This document shows positions 26,582-36,142 of a DNA stretch of 64,000 nt, in pieces. The notes beneath the pieces are model-generated. The model searched no databases, had not been told where the DNA came from, and saw only the letters and a program-made list of their open reading frames with translations. Origin of the DNA: Saccharicrinis sp963666825 (GTDB lineage Bacteria; Bacteroidota; Bacteroidia; Bacteroidales; Marinilabiliaceae); assembly GCA_963666825.2 (NCBI GenBank), contig OY763044.2:5704001-5768000 (forward strand). Reading direction: 5' to 3'. A program made the translations under genes and the position numbers. The stretch's first letter is position 1. The number at the start of each line of letters is the position of its first letter.

Positions 26582-27637
26582 ATGAGTGTTTATATAAAAT
26601 CTATTATAGCCGTTTCGGCACAAGATACATTTGAAACAAACCAACTTCCTGAAAAATTAGATCCAGTATCTAAATGGATGAGGTGTGTTACTCCTGAGTT
26701 TAAAAAATACATTCCGGCTAAGGTACTCAGGCGAATGAATCGTTATAGCAGAATAAGTTCGGTATGCGCATTTAAATCTTTGTCGAATATAGGATTAGAT
26801 AAACCTGATGCCATTATTACAGCAACGAGTATGGGTTGCGTTGAAGATTCAGAACGTTTCTTAAACCAGATGCTTGATAATAATGAAATGTTATTAACAC
26901 CAACCAGTTTTATTCAATCCACACATAATGCAGTTGGTTCTAATTTGGCGTTGGCCTATCAGTGTAAAGGTTATAATATGGTTTATACTCATGATAATAA
27001 TGCCTTTGAAACAGCTTTACTGGATGCTTCAATGAAAGTGAAGTCAGGTAGTTTAGATCATATTTTAATTGGGGCCACAGATGAAATTACCGAAGAGAAT
27101 TACAATCTGAAAGAATCTTTAGGAAAGTGGAAATCTGCTGATGAAAATAACCTTGAATTTTTAACCAGTAAAACTGAAGGAACTATTCCAGGAGAAGGTG
27201 CCACCTTTATGGTTGTGTCAAATGATGCAAAAGATGCCGAATTAAATTTAATTGGCCTTGAAGTTTTTTACTCGCTTAAAAAAGATCAGTCCTTATTACA
27301 AAGAATCACAAGCTTTTTGGATCAACATAATTTTAGAATTCAGGATTTAGACACCATTCTCTTGTCAATTGACGGAGATCAGCGTAACTATACTAACTAC
27401 GAAAGTATAATGGGAGAGGAACTGGCTCATGTAAATATTTGTTATTACAAACACATGTGCGGAAGCTATGATAGTGACGGTGCATTTGCTGTTTGGATTG
27501 CCTCTCAGTTTATCAATAGCAACTCAATTCCTGATTATGCTTTTGTAAGAGATACAAACCGAAAAACAAATAATGTTTTAATCGTCCGCCAGAATTTAAA
27601 TAAGAATTTTTCATTTGTTTTAGTGGAAAGGTGTTAG
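26582..27637 (+). CDS. Ketosynthase-like chain-length factor without catalytic cysteine
   Basis: A 351-residue thiolase-fold protein. The region aligned with the KS nucleophile reads VYTHDNNAFETALLDA, so the active-site Cys is replaced by about Asp138. The later GEGATFMVVS motif of KS partners is kept. This matches the 'beta-ketoacyl synthase chain length factor' group of aryl polyene/flexirubin systems, where the inactive subunit pairs with an active KS. It is co-directional with, and 20 bp from, the KS gene. Its own catalytic activity is unlikely. Confidence 0.8.
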   Translation: MSVYIKSIIAVSAQDTFETNQLPEKLDPVSKWMRCVTPEFKKYIPAKVLRRMNRYSRISSVCAFKSLSNIGLDKPDAIITATSMGCVEDSERFLNQMLDNNEMLLTPTSFIQSTHNAVGSNLALAYQCKGYNMVYTHDNNAFETALLDASMKVKSGSLDHILIGATDEITEENYNLKESLGKWKSADENNLEFLTSKTEGTIPGEGATFMVVSNDAKDAELNLIGLEVFYSLKKDQSLLQRITSFLDQHNFRIQDLDTILLSIDGDQRNYTNYESIMGEELAHVNICYYKHMCGSYDSDGAFAVWIASQFINSNSIPDYAFVRDTNRKTNNVLIVRQNLNKNFSFVLVERC

Positions 27638-27910
27638 GGTAAGAATGGAACAAGGAACAAGGTGACAGGGAAAAAGGAGCAAGGAACAGGGCACAAAGGA
27701 ACAAGGTATATGATGATTAGGGCTTAGGGAAAAGAGAATAGGGAATTAACTAGTCCACAGTTTTCAGTCTTCAGTACTCAGTCTTCAGTACTCAGGCAAA
27801 CTGCCAACTTAAGACTGTTTTCTGCACATATGCAGGTGCGAGTTTGCAACTCGTTCCTTTACTATCATGCGTAATTGCTCGTATTCTCACACGTAATATT
27901 ATCTCAAGAG

Positions 27911-28300
27911 CCAATGCCTTCGCTCATGTCCTCATGCGTGACCTTATCTTAAACAGATAAGATTCTTCCTCGTAGCCACCAGCTATGAATATATTTTAAT
28001 AATAGCAATTTTATAATTTATGCCGTATGATATCAGTGTAGGTATGGAATAAACGGCCTCAGCTGGTGAACCATAAAACAAGATTGAGGAATCGGTAAAA
28101 GCGGTGCTGTTTGAGTCCTTGAGGAACGAAAGGATGAGTTCAGCGCTTTCGATGTAGGAATCGTAGTTTTATGAGAGAAGCAGGTGCAGCCTTGATCTTC
28201 TTTGTTTCGTTTCTTACATCAAGGTAAGAAATAAAAAGTCTAATGGTTAGAACAGAGAATAATAAAAACATATGCTCGTACGAATTTGTAACTTGTTCCT
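27911..28300 (+). repeat. 390-bp intergenic element, copy A
   Basis: Nearly identical to copy B 412 bp downstream. It begins CCAATGCCTTCGCTCATG and ends CGTACGAATTTGTAACTTG. It contains a perfect 8-bp hairpin TTTCTTAC-ATCAAG-GTAAGAAA (28210-28231), GAGGAACGAAAGGATGAG and GATCTTCTTTGTTTCG words. No ORF runs through it. It resembles the structured, non-coding mosaic repeats of Bacteroidota. Confidence 0.7.
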
Positions 28301-28322
28301 TTTTCCTCTTATAATGTTTTAC

Positions 28323-28711
28323 CCAATGCTATCGCTCATGTCCTCATGCGTGACCTTATCTTAAACAGATAAGATTCTTCCTCGTAGCCACCAGCTATGA
28401 ATATATTTTAATAATAGCAATTTTATAATTTATGCCGTATGATATCAGTGTAGGTATGGAATAAACGGCCTCAGCTGGTGAACCATAAAACAAGATTGAG
28501 GAATCGGTAAAAGCGGTGCTGTTTGAGTCCTTGAGGAACGAAAGGATGAGTTCAGCGCTTTCGATGTAGGAATCGTAGTTTTATGAGAGAAGCAGGTGCA
28601 GCCTTGATCTTCTTTGTTTCGTTTCTTACATCAAGGTAAGAAATGAAAAGTCTAATGGTTAGAACAGAAAATAATAAAAAAAATATGCTCGTACGAGTTT
28701 GTAACTCGTTT
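28323..28711 (+). repeat. 390-bp intergenic element, copy B
   Basis: Second copy of the element at 27911-28300, with only scattered differences (an indel in the first 15 bases, a few substitutions near the end). The central ~320 bp are effectively identical, so duplication is recent or the copies undergo gene conversion. Confidence 0.7.
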
Positions 28712-29271
28712 CATTTCTATCGTTTATGACCTTTGTGTGTTAAAAAAAAGCTCCTAAGGTATAAAACCACCTCCCCTCTCCTTTGTCGAGGTACTCCTCC
28801 TTTTTAAGGAGGAGAGCCGATTTACAGCTTGCAAATTACTCTTAATAAGGATGTCAATGTCTTTCTAAACACAAGAATGTATATCCTCACGTGTGACCTG
28901 ATATGACTTTACTTCTCAGTTTATAGATTGTAGTCTTCACAATAACTGCATTCTGGAGACTGTTTACTGCATACTAAACCTCCGTGCTCTCCGTGGTAAA
29001 AAAAGAAACAATTCGATGAATCTTAATCCCTTTAATCCTTAATTACTTAATCAACTAATTAAATTAAACCCAATGCTATCGCTCGTGTCCTCACACATGA
29101 TCATATCCACCTTCAGTTCTCATCCAGCATAATCCTATAAGCTAATTAATCATTAATCTATAATCCCTAATCATTTAAACAAATTAACAACTCGACAATT
29201 TACCACTTCAACAATTAATCAATTTTGCGATTCGACAATAATTAATAAAAATCTGTTAAATTCTAGAAATT

Positions 29272-29343
29272 ATGAGAAATATCAGTTATTTTCGCGACGC
29301 AATTAAAAATTTGGCAATTACAACTTTAAATACAAATGACTGA
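29272..29343 (+). CDS. Possible 23-residue leader peptide before DAHP synthase
   Basis: An ATG-initiated ORF of 23 codons plus stop, beginning MRNISYFRDAIKNLA, whose stop overlaps the first codons of the DAHP synthase gene by 8 bp in another frame. It has adjacent Tyr and Phe (residues 6-7). A leader or translational-coupling role is possible, but there is no clear terminator-antiterminator pair, so chance remains likely. Confidence 0.25.
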   Translation: MRNISYFRDAIKNLAITTLNTND

Positions 29344-30385
29344 TAAGAGAATTGAGAATATCAATATAGATACAGAACAAGCAATCCTAACTCCAAACGA
29401 ATTAAAAGATCTTTATCCTTTAAATGAGAATATCATTAAGACTATTGAAGAAGGTCAGGCTACAATAAAAAAGATCTTAAGTGGTGAGGACAAAAGAATT
29501 TTAGTGGTTGTTGGTCCTTGTTCTATTCACGATATTAAAGCTGCTAAGGAATATGCTCAAAAACTAAAAGCACTTTCCGAAAAAGTAAAAGATTCTCTTT
29601 ACCTGGTAATGCGTGTTTATTTCGAAAAACCTCGTACAACTGTAGGGTGGCAAGGGCTTATTAACGATCCTTACCTAAACAACAGTTTTGAGTTAGAGGA
29701 AGGATTAAAGCAAGCTCGTGAGTTATTGTCTTATATCGCAGAAATAGGAATGCCTGTTGCTGGTGAAGCGTTAGATATTGTAACACCTCAATATATTCAG
29801 GACTTAATCTCATGGACAGCCATTGGTGCTCGTACTACTGAATCTCAAAGTCACCGTAAAATGGCTAGTGCATTAACATCGGTTGTTGGGTTTAAAAACG
29901 GTACCGACGGAAATATTGAAATTGCCATCAATGCACTTGAATCAGTTGCCTCTCCTCATAATTTTATCAGTATTGATCCTGATGGACATGTAGCTGTTGT
30001 TCGTACAAAAGGAAATGAAAACACACACATCATTCTACGTGGTGGTAAGAAGCCTAACTACGATGCAGAAAGTGTTGCTGAATACGAAAAGAGATTAACA
30101 AAAGCTGGTCTTCCTACACGTATTATGATTGATTGTAGTCATGCAAACAGTAGTAAAAATGCAGCTAATCAGGCTTTGGTGTTAAAAGATATCGAAACTC
30201 AAATGATCAATGGTAATACTTCTATCATGGGAGTGATGATTGAAAGTAACCTAAGCCATGGTAAGCAAAAAATTCCTGCAGATCTTACTACACTTAAATA
30301 TGGTGTTTCTGTAACCGACGAATGCATTGGCTGGGATCAAACGGAAGAGATTTTGTTGGATTTTGCTAAAAATATTAGAAAGTAG
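29336..30385 (+). CDS. aroG: 3-deoxy-7-phosphoheptulonate (DAHP) synthase, class I
   Basis: A 349-residue enzyme of the AroF/G/H type. Visible signatures: VVVGPCSIHDIKAAKEYA, MRVYFEKPRTTVGWQGLIND, PVAGEALDIVTPQYIQDL, SWTAIGARTTESQSHR, GFKNGTDGNIEIAINA, ILRGGKKPNYD and the metal site MIDCSHANSSKN. It joins phosphoenolpyruvate and erythrose-4-phosphate at the head of the shikimate pathway. The E. coli-like N-terminal region used for aromatic amino acid feedback is present. It stands alone between repeat regions; proximity to the DAR genes may be coincidental. Confidence 0.95.
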   Translation: MTDKRIENINIDTEQAILTPNELKDLYPLNENIIKTIEEGQATIKKILSGEDKRILVVVGPCSIHDIKAAKEYAQKLKALSEKVKDSLYLVMRVYFEKPRTTVGWQGLINDPYLNNSFELEEGLKQARELLSYIAEIGMPVAGEALDIVTPQYIQDLISWTAIGARTTESQSHRKMASALTSVVGFKNGTDGNIEIAINALESVASPHNFISIDPDGHVAVVRTKGNENTHIILRGGKKPNYDAESVAEYEKRLTKAGLPTRIMIDCSHANSSKNAANQALVLKDIETQMINGNTSIMGVMIESNLSHGKQKIPADLTTLKYGVSVTDECIGWDQTEEILLDFAKNIRK

Positions 30386-30786
30386 AAAGGAATAGGGAAC
30401 AAGTATAGCTGAGAGCGAAGAGGAAAGAGTCTTCAGTTCTCAGTTTGCAGCATGCAGAGCAGAATTATCTAATGTATATATTATATTCTAGCAATTGTTT
30501 TCTTCGATAGAAAATAGGCTTCCCCTTAACGAAATTCCCCGCCTTAATTGAAGGAGGGGTGGAAGATATGAGGTGCGAGAATCTGACGGGGTGGTTGTTT
30601 TATGCTAAGGTTATAAGGTAAGAGCTATATTATTTCAGACTACTAATGTGAGTGACTTTGTTTAAATAAGGTTTAACTCCAAACTCCAGACTTGAACTAA
30701 AGAGGAAGCTAATACGACTAATCCATAGTATTTAATCAATTCATCGCATCAACAAATCTTCATATCAACAAATCATCAATCCTGTT
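30386..30786. repeat. Intergenic gap between convergent aroG and radical SAM gene
   Basis: No gene. It contains AAAGGAATAGGGAACAAG, TCTTCAGTTCTCAG (30430-30443) and CATCAACAAATC-type words, the same families as in neighbouring gaps, plus a CCCCTTAACGAAATTCCCCGCC stretch near 30521-30542. Confidence 0.55.
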
Positions 30787-31791
30787 TTAACTGATCACAT
30801 CATAATTACCCACAGCTTCATTTATAGATGATTTCTTGTCTTTAAATAGAAGCTTTAATGTTTTTTTACGCCATTGTGATTTCTTACGGAAGTCTTTATA
30901 ATTAATGGATGCCCATTCAAATCCTAGTTTTGTTTTTGTATTAGGACCGATGTAACAGTATGCAGCCTCGGCTACCTTTTTATTCGTATTTTCCTTTTTG
31001 TATTTAATGTCTGTTCTGTTTGCTAATAATCTGATGCCATTTGAAGAACATTCTTTTTGAAGTAATTCAATTGTGCTATTGTATTCCGGAAGCTGTTCAT
31101 CTTTTATAGCTTCTGAATATGAACCTCCAATATTTAAAACAGGTCGAATTTGAAGCGTAGAGATATTATATTCTTTAAAAACTTTAAAGAAATCTTTCAG
31201 TTCGGCTAAGTTTTTTGTATTAACTGTGTAGTTTATTCTTATCTCAGGCTTATGTGCATTAAGTTCTTCTTTTTGAGTTTTAACTTCATTCAATAAGTCA
31301 ATAAACCTGTCGTAAAAGGAGTTTTTCATAAAGTACTCATAATTTTCCTTATACACTCCATGGCATGAAATAGTTAACTCATCAACTCCGGATGTAATGA
31401 TCTTATTAATATGGTCTTTTGTTAGTAGTTGACCATTCGTAACAATGCCAATATCCGGTACTTTATACTCCTTAGCTAGCTCAATCAGTCGAATGAAACC
31501 TCGGTGAGTAGTAGGTTCTGCTCCGCAACCAACATATACCTGCATGGCTTTAGGGAATAAAACTCTTGCAATGTCCTCAAATTCATTTTCAGGTATCAAC
31601 CCTTTGTTGTTTTTACGATAATCAGGTGAACTGAAATAACACATCCTGCAAAATAAATTACAGTTTATTGAAGGATCAATCCGAACGGAAAGATGGCGCT
31701 TCCCTAATATATTTAAGACATAAATCCCAATTAACTTTAGAGATTGACTTTTTATTTTTCGGCTAATATTCAGTAAGGTATAGAATTGCAT
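30787..31791 (-). CDS. Radical SAM protein of unknown substrate
   Basis: A 334-residue enzyme with the canonical [4Fe-4S] motif CX3CX2C in SINCNLFCRMCYFS (about residues 44-52), GCGAEPTTHRGF (the GGE-like SAM site), GIVTNGQLL and ISCHGVYKENYEYFM. Two or three later cysteines (about 247 and 278) are too few and scattered for a clear SPASM domain. No partner gene lies next to it, and repeats flank both sides. Such stand-alone enzymes act on peptides, lipids or cofactors, and the sequence does not decide which. Confidence 0.85.
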   Translation of the reverse strand: MQFYTLLNISRKIKSQSLKLIGIYVLNILGKRHLSVRIDPSINCNLFCRMCYFSSPDYRKNNKGLIPENEFEDIARVLFPKAMQVYVGCGAEPTTHRGFIRLIELAKEYKVPDIGIVTNGQLLTKDHINKIITSGVDELTISCHGVYKENYEYFMKNSFYDRFIDLLNEVKTQKEELNAHKPEIRINYTVNTKNLAELKDFFKVFKEYNISTLQIRPVLNIGGSYSEAIKDEQLPEYNSTIELLQKECSSNGIRLLANRTDIKYKKENTNKKVAEAAYCYIGPNTKTKLGFEWASINYKDFRKKSQWRKKTLKLLFKDKKSSINEAVGNYDVIS

Positions 31792-32739
31792 GTGTTTCTT
31801 TCAAAAAATTAAAGCCGAAATGTAAAGTTAATATTATAATGAAACAACTGTTGGTTGAGATTAATGATTATATAGGTGGTAAGAATGGAGGGGTGCATGG
31901 TGACAGATTAATGGGATGGATTCGGTCAATAGATTTGTAGGTCATTAGGTTGGTAGAAAAGATGAGTAGTAAGATTTGAGTCTTCAGTTCTCAGTCAGCA
32001 GTATGCAGAAAGCAGAATCGTCTATTATCTATAGTCTTTTATCTCTAATCTTTTTTAACCACAGAGAGCTCTAAGAATACACAGAGATCACAGAAAATTA
32101 AATCAAAACATAAAGGACTGAAGGTCCGCAATTTATTAGACCATTGTGAAGCGCAGCGGAGCTTTGGGCGTATAGATGAGCAATAAAACTCCGTGTCCTT
32201 TGTGAAAATCCTTTGTGTCCTTCGTGGTTAAGGAAGCATTTCAATAATATCTAAAATCTATTTTCTAAAGTCTTTTATCTATTATCTTCTTTCACCACAG
32301 AGGTTAAAGGTCGCTGAGAGCAAGTATTGATAAGTCTTCAGTTCTCTCAGTCTTCAGATTTAATCTTTAATCCCTAATCCTTATCATCTAATCAATTAAA
32401 CAGCTCAACAGTTCGACAATTCAATAGTAAAATTAATATATAATTAAATAACCTTAATCCTACATCATTAATCTATTTTAAACTGCAGAGACACTATGAA
32501 AACGCAAAGGTCACGGAGTATATTCAGTGTTGAGTCTCCCTTTTTCAGAATCATCTATTATCTCATATCTAAATTGAGTTTTCAGTTTACAGTAGGCTTC
32601 ACTCAACTTTAATCATTAATCTCTAATCATTTTAACAAATCAACAATTTGAAATGAATGTGTTGACCTGTATTATAACAGCCTTTTGTTTCGAATATTAA
32701 TTAAAGAATTTTCTCAAATAAATCCCACTTTTAAAACAT
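31792..32739. repeat. Repeat-rich intergenic gap
   Basis: No gene. Contains AGTCTTCAGTTCTCAGTCAGCAG (31978-32001), ACCACAGAGAGCTCTAAGAATACACAG words, CCTTTGTGTCCTTCGTGGTTAA, another TCTTCAGTTCTCTCAGTC (32334-32351), and CAACAGTTCGACAATTC words. These are the same dispersed families seen from 18.6 to 45.5 kb. Confidence 0.6.
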
Positions 32740-32879
32740 GTTAACTTAATGTTCGTCAAAATGCCATATAATATTTCTATAAATCAACTACATTTGTATA
32801 TTCAAATTTTTTAGTCAAAGCAATGATTTTTATGCTGGTGGGGACCAAATTAAAACTTTTTGACTTGACGAACGTTAAC
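32740..32879. promoter_or_regulatory. Candidate invertible promoter segment
   Basis: GTTCGTCAA at 32751-32759 and its perfect inverse TTGACGAAC at 32865-32873 flank 105 bp; each outer side carries GTTAAC (32740-32745 and 32874-32879). Inside is TACATTTG (32789-32796), a TAnnTTTG promoter box pointing at the surface-protein gene. This layout resembles the phase-variable invertible promoters of Bacteroidota. No recombinase gene is adjacent; a distant invertase would be needed. Confidence 0.4.
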
Positions 32880-32905
32880 TAAAATAATTTTAATTGGGGA
32901 GAAAT

Positions 32906-35900
32906 ATGAAGAGAAGATTACTTACTGTATTATTGAATAGCTTATTTTTTGTTAGCCTTTTGTCCCAAAGCCCTACAGTAGATTCCTATAGTCCTGCAGA
33001 TAATGCAACAGATGTTGTAATGAGACCTGATTTAACTATTAATTTTAGTGAAAGCGTTACTGTTGGTTCCGGGTCTATAACCATACATAAATCCAGTGAT
33101 AATAGTATTATAGAAACAATTGATGTTACTGGTAGTCAGGTTAGCGGAGGCGGTACCTCAAAAATTTTTATTGATGTAAATCAATATTTTGAACTTTCTA
33201 CAGCGTATTATGTGCAAATTGAATCTGGTTGTTTTATTGGATACTCTGGTATTAGTGATAATACTACATGGAATTTTACTACAGCAGGAATTACAAAATC
33301 TATTCAAAGACGAATTCTAGCTAGTGGAGGTGCTTCTTCTGATTATTTTGGAAAAAGTGTAGCAATGTCAGGCAATTATGCCATTGTTGGATCACCCAGT
33401 AGTAACTCAGATATAGGTAGTGCGTATGTTTATGATATTACTACAGGTGAGGAGGTGTATAATTTAACTCCCTCGGATGGTGAAGCTGATGATGGATTTG
33501 GAGAAAGCGTGGCAATATCAGGTAGATATGCTGTTGTTGGAGCTCCAAATAAAACAAGAGTTGCAGATGAAGAGATTGCAGATGATTACGACCGTGTTTA
33601 TGCAGGAGCTGTGTATGTTTATGATTTAAATACAGGAGCTGAATTAAATAAAATTATTATATCAGATGGTTTTGAGTATGAGTATTTCGGATCAAGTGTA
33701 TCTGTTTCAGATGAATATATAGTTGTTGGGTCGTATGGTTATTGGGATGGGGATTTAATTGAGGAATGTGGTTGTGCGTATGTTTTTGAAACTAACACAG
33801 GTGTATTATTAAATACATTATTAGCTGAAGATAGGGCCTCGAATGACCATTTAGGTTGGAGCGTGTATATGTCAGGAAATTATGTTTTAATTGGAGCTAA
33901 CAATGCTAAAATAGGTAGGGTTAGACCAGGTGCTGCTTATATGTTTGATTTGAGTACAGGAAGCCAATTGTATAAATGTACTGGATCGGATACTGAGGCC
34001 GGTGATTTATTTGGCCAAAGTGTTAGTATCTCGGATAATTATGTGGTGGTTGGAGCACCAAATAACAATGGTTATACTGGAGGAGTTTATGTTTATACCC
34101 TAAGTGCAGGAACCTTTGTGAAAAAGTTAACTGCCTCAGATGGCATTACTAATGATGAATTTGGCTATAGTATTTCTTCAGTAGGAGATTATTTAATTGT
34201 AGGTGCATATGGCGATGATAATACTAAAGGGAGTGTATATGTTTATGAATTAAGTTCACTAACTCAGGTAAATAAAATTACTGCAACTGATGGTAATGCA
34301 GCAGATAGTTTTGGTTGGGGTATTTCAATAAGTGGAAATTACGCAATCATTGGAGCTCATGAAGATGATGATAATGGTTATAATAGTGGTAGTATTTACG
34401 TTGTAGATTTTCTATTGCAAGAAGGCTTATTAACCTGGGTCGGTGGTACAACTGGTTCTGAATCTTCATGGAATGCTACTACAAACTGGTTCCCAACATT
34501 AGTACCCACATCAACCGATGATATAATTATTCCTGTAACAGGAAATCAACCAATCATTAACAATGCTTATGGAGCAGATGCTGAGGTTTTAAATGCAAGT
34601 ATTGAATCCGGTGCTACATTAACAGTAGCTGCAAGTTCAGCATTAACCATAAATGGTGATTTAAACAATGCTGGTAGTGTTCTTTTAGAAGCCAATAGCG
34701 TGGCTGATGAACGTTCTGGTTCCTTAATAACTTATGGTGCTGTGACTAACACCGGTACTATGACCTTATATCGAAATGTGAAAGGAAGTGGAATAGCTGC
34801 CAATGATTATACCTGGCATTCAATTGGTATTCCGGTTGAAAGTACGCCTGCAGTTGATTTTTTTACTGGCGATTATATGTATGGTTATGTGGAGTCTACA
34901 AATGGATGGGGTAGTACTCCAACAACAGTTGAAAGAGGTACTGGTTACATCTTAAAAACGGTTAATGGTGACAAGACTTATGAATTTACTGGGACTTTTA
35001 ATAGTGGTGACTATTCTTATGATGTTGTTAATTCAGGTCTGGATAGCGATCATGGTTATAACTTTGTAAGTAATCCATACCCTTCGCAAATCGATTTGGA
35101 TAACCTTACTCTGACTAATATTAGCATGTTTTATGCCTGGGATCCTGAAACAAGTACTTACCTATCATACCAAATTGGTACTGGTGGAGGACTAGGTAAT
35201 ATACTTGAATCCTGTCAGGGTTTTTTTGTAAAGGTTAGCAATAGTTCATCTACAGGTAATGTAACTTTTAAAAATGATGCACGCATTTCTACTACATCAG
35301 GAAGTACACTAAAATCAAATTCAGTTTCTACAATGCCTAGAATTATTATTAAAGTAAGCAATGGTGAATACGAAGATGTTCTTATGGTTAACGAAACTGA
35401 TATAGCCAATGAGGGATACAAACTTTTTAGTTTTAATCCTGATGCACCTCAAATATATGCCATTGATGATACTAAAGATTACTGTATTTATAATAAAAAT
35501 GTAATAGTTGAGGATGATGTAATTCCAATTGGTTTTAAAACAAATGCAGATGGAGTATACACTGTAAATGTTACCGAGCAAAGTTTTGAAGGATTGGATG
35601 TTGCATTAATAGATATGCAAACAACAGAAGTAATTCCTATTGCTGCTGGTACAAGTTTTGAAATTGCACATACTTCATCTAATGATGAACAACGTTTTGA
35701 ATTAATATTTAAACCAACAGAAACTACAGCTGTTAATGATGTTGCAGTAAGTACTGTAAAAATATATAGTGTGGATAACAATGTAGTGATTAAATCAACA
35801 AATATTTTTGATTACACCATTTATACTTTAGATGGAAAAACTGTTAAAGTTGAAGAAGACAAACAAGGAACAGAATATGTACCGCTTAGTAGCGGATTGT

Positions 35901-35959
35901 ATCTTGTTAAAGTAACAAATGAAAACAAAGTATTAACTCAAAAAGTGTTGATTAAGTAA
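32906..35959 (+). CDS. FG-GAP-repeat surface protein with T9SS sorting domain
   Basis: About 1017 residues. I take ATG 32906 as the start because it directly precedes a good signal peptide (MKRRLLTVLLNSLFFVSLLS); the frame also opens at TTG 32894. Next is a Big_5/SbsA-like Ig domain (~25-135, PADNATDVVMRPDL), then seven FG-GAP-type propeller repeats (~145-500, each with 'DxFGxSVxxSGxYxIVGA ... GxxYVYD'). A beta-rich middle (WVGGTTGSESSWNATTNW) leads to a C-terminal T9SS type A sorting domain (~945-1017, ending GLYLVKVTNENKVLTQKVLI). It is presumably a secreted, cell-surface adhesin-like protein. Confidence 0.88.
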   Translation: MKRRLLTVLLNSLFFVSLLSQSPTVDSYSPADNATDVVMRPDLTINFSESVTVGSGSITIHKSSDNSIIETIDVTGSQVSGGGTSKIFIDVNQYFELSTAYYVQIESGCFIGYSGISDNTTWNFTTAGITKSIQRRILASGGASSDYFGKSVAMSGNYAIVGSPSSNSDIGSAYVYDITTGEEVYNLTPSDGEADDGFGESVAISGRYAVVGAPNKTRVADEEIADDYDRVYAGAVYVYDLNTGAELNKIIISDGFEYEYFGSSVSVSDEYIVVGSYGYWDGDLIEECGCAYVFETNTGVLLNTLLAEDRASNDHLGWSVYMSGNYVLIGANNAKIGRVRPGAAYMFDLSTGSQLYKCTGSDTEAGDLFGQSVSISDNYVVVGAPNNNGYTGGVYVYTLSAGTFVKKLTASDGITNDEFGYSISSVGDYLIVGAYGDDNTKGSVYVYELSSLTQVNKITATDGNAADSFGWGISISGNYAIIGAHEDDDNGYNSGSIYVVDFLLQEGLLTWVGGTTGSESSWNATTNWFPTLVPTSTDDIIIPVTGNQPIINNAYGADAEVLNASIESGATLTVAASSALTINGDLNNAGSVLLEANSVADERSGSLITYGAVTNTGTMTLYRNVKGSGIAANDYTWHSIGIPVESTPAVDFFTGDYMYGYVESTNGWGSTPTTVERGTGYILKTVNGDKTYEFTGTFNSGDYSYDVVNSGLDSDHGYNFVSNPYPSQIDLDNLTLTNISMFYAWDPETSTYLSYQIGTGGGLGNILESCQGFFVKVSNSSSTGNVTFKNDARISTTSGSTLKSNSVSTMPRIIIKVSNGEYEDVLMVNETDIANEGYKLFSFNPDAPQIYAIDDTKDYCIYNKNVIVEDDVIPIGFKTNADGVYTVNVTEQSFEGLDVALIDMQTTEVIPIAAGTSFEIAHTSSNDEQRFELIFKPTETTAVNDVAVSTVKIYSVDNNVVIKSTNIFDYTIYTLDGKTVKVEEDKQGTEYVPLSSGLYLVKVTNENKVLTQKVLIK

Positions 35960-35960
35960 T

Positions 35961-35998
35961 GCACATGTATGTTGTTTTAAATGTGCATATGTGCTTTT
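35961..35998 (+). terminator. Weak terminator candidate after the FG-GAP gene
   Basis: GCACAT (35961-35966) can pair with ATGTGC copies at 35981-35986 or 35989-35994; the second is followed by TTTT. The stem is short, so this is tentative. Confidence 0.3.
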
Positions 35999-36142
35999 AA
36001 TATAGAATAGAAACCAGAATCGCCCCCCCTATAAAGTGTTTGAATTGGAAAATTACTAATGAAATGAACCGGAGCTTAGATTTGTTCTTTAATAGATTTT
36101 ATCTCCCTGACATTTCTTTAGGAAAAGAATAGAATATAAAAT

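Larger units (their letters stand above)
27638..29335. repeat. 1.7-kb repeat-filled intergenic region
   Basis: No protein gene supported. Contents: purine-rich GGAACAAGG runs (27645-27710), TCTTCAGTACTCAG repeats (27765-27800), a ~390-bp element in two tandem copies (listed separately), GTGTGACC/CTCATGCGTGACC words, an AGGTACTCCTCC/GGAGGAG stretch near 28785-28812, and CAACTCGACAATTTACC-type words to 29240. A 24-codon ORF sits at the end (29272-29343). Confidence 0.6.

Noticed and set aside
28785..28815. Perfect hairpin terminator in the 27.6-29.3 kb gap
   Set aside because: The AGGTACTCCTCCTTTTTAAGGAGGAG stretch can fold, but it is far from any gene end and looks like part of a dispersed repeat.
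29336..30385. NeuB/KdsA-type synthase feeding the CMP-sugar route
   Set aside because: Motifs are those of class I DAHP synthase (shikimate pathway), and the gene is 28 kb from the CMP-sugar genes.
32894..32905. TTG start for the FG-GAP protein
   Set aside because: ATG 32906 begins a standard signal peptide; four extra residues from TTG would precede it without benefit.
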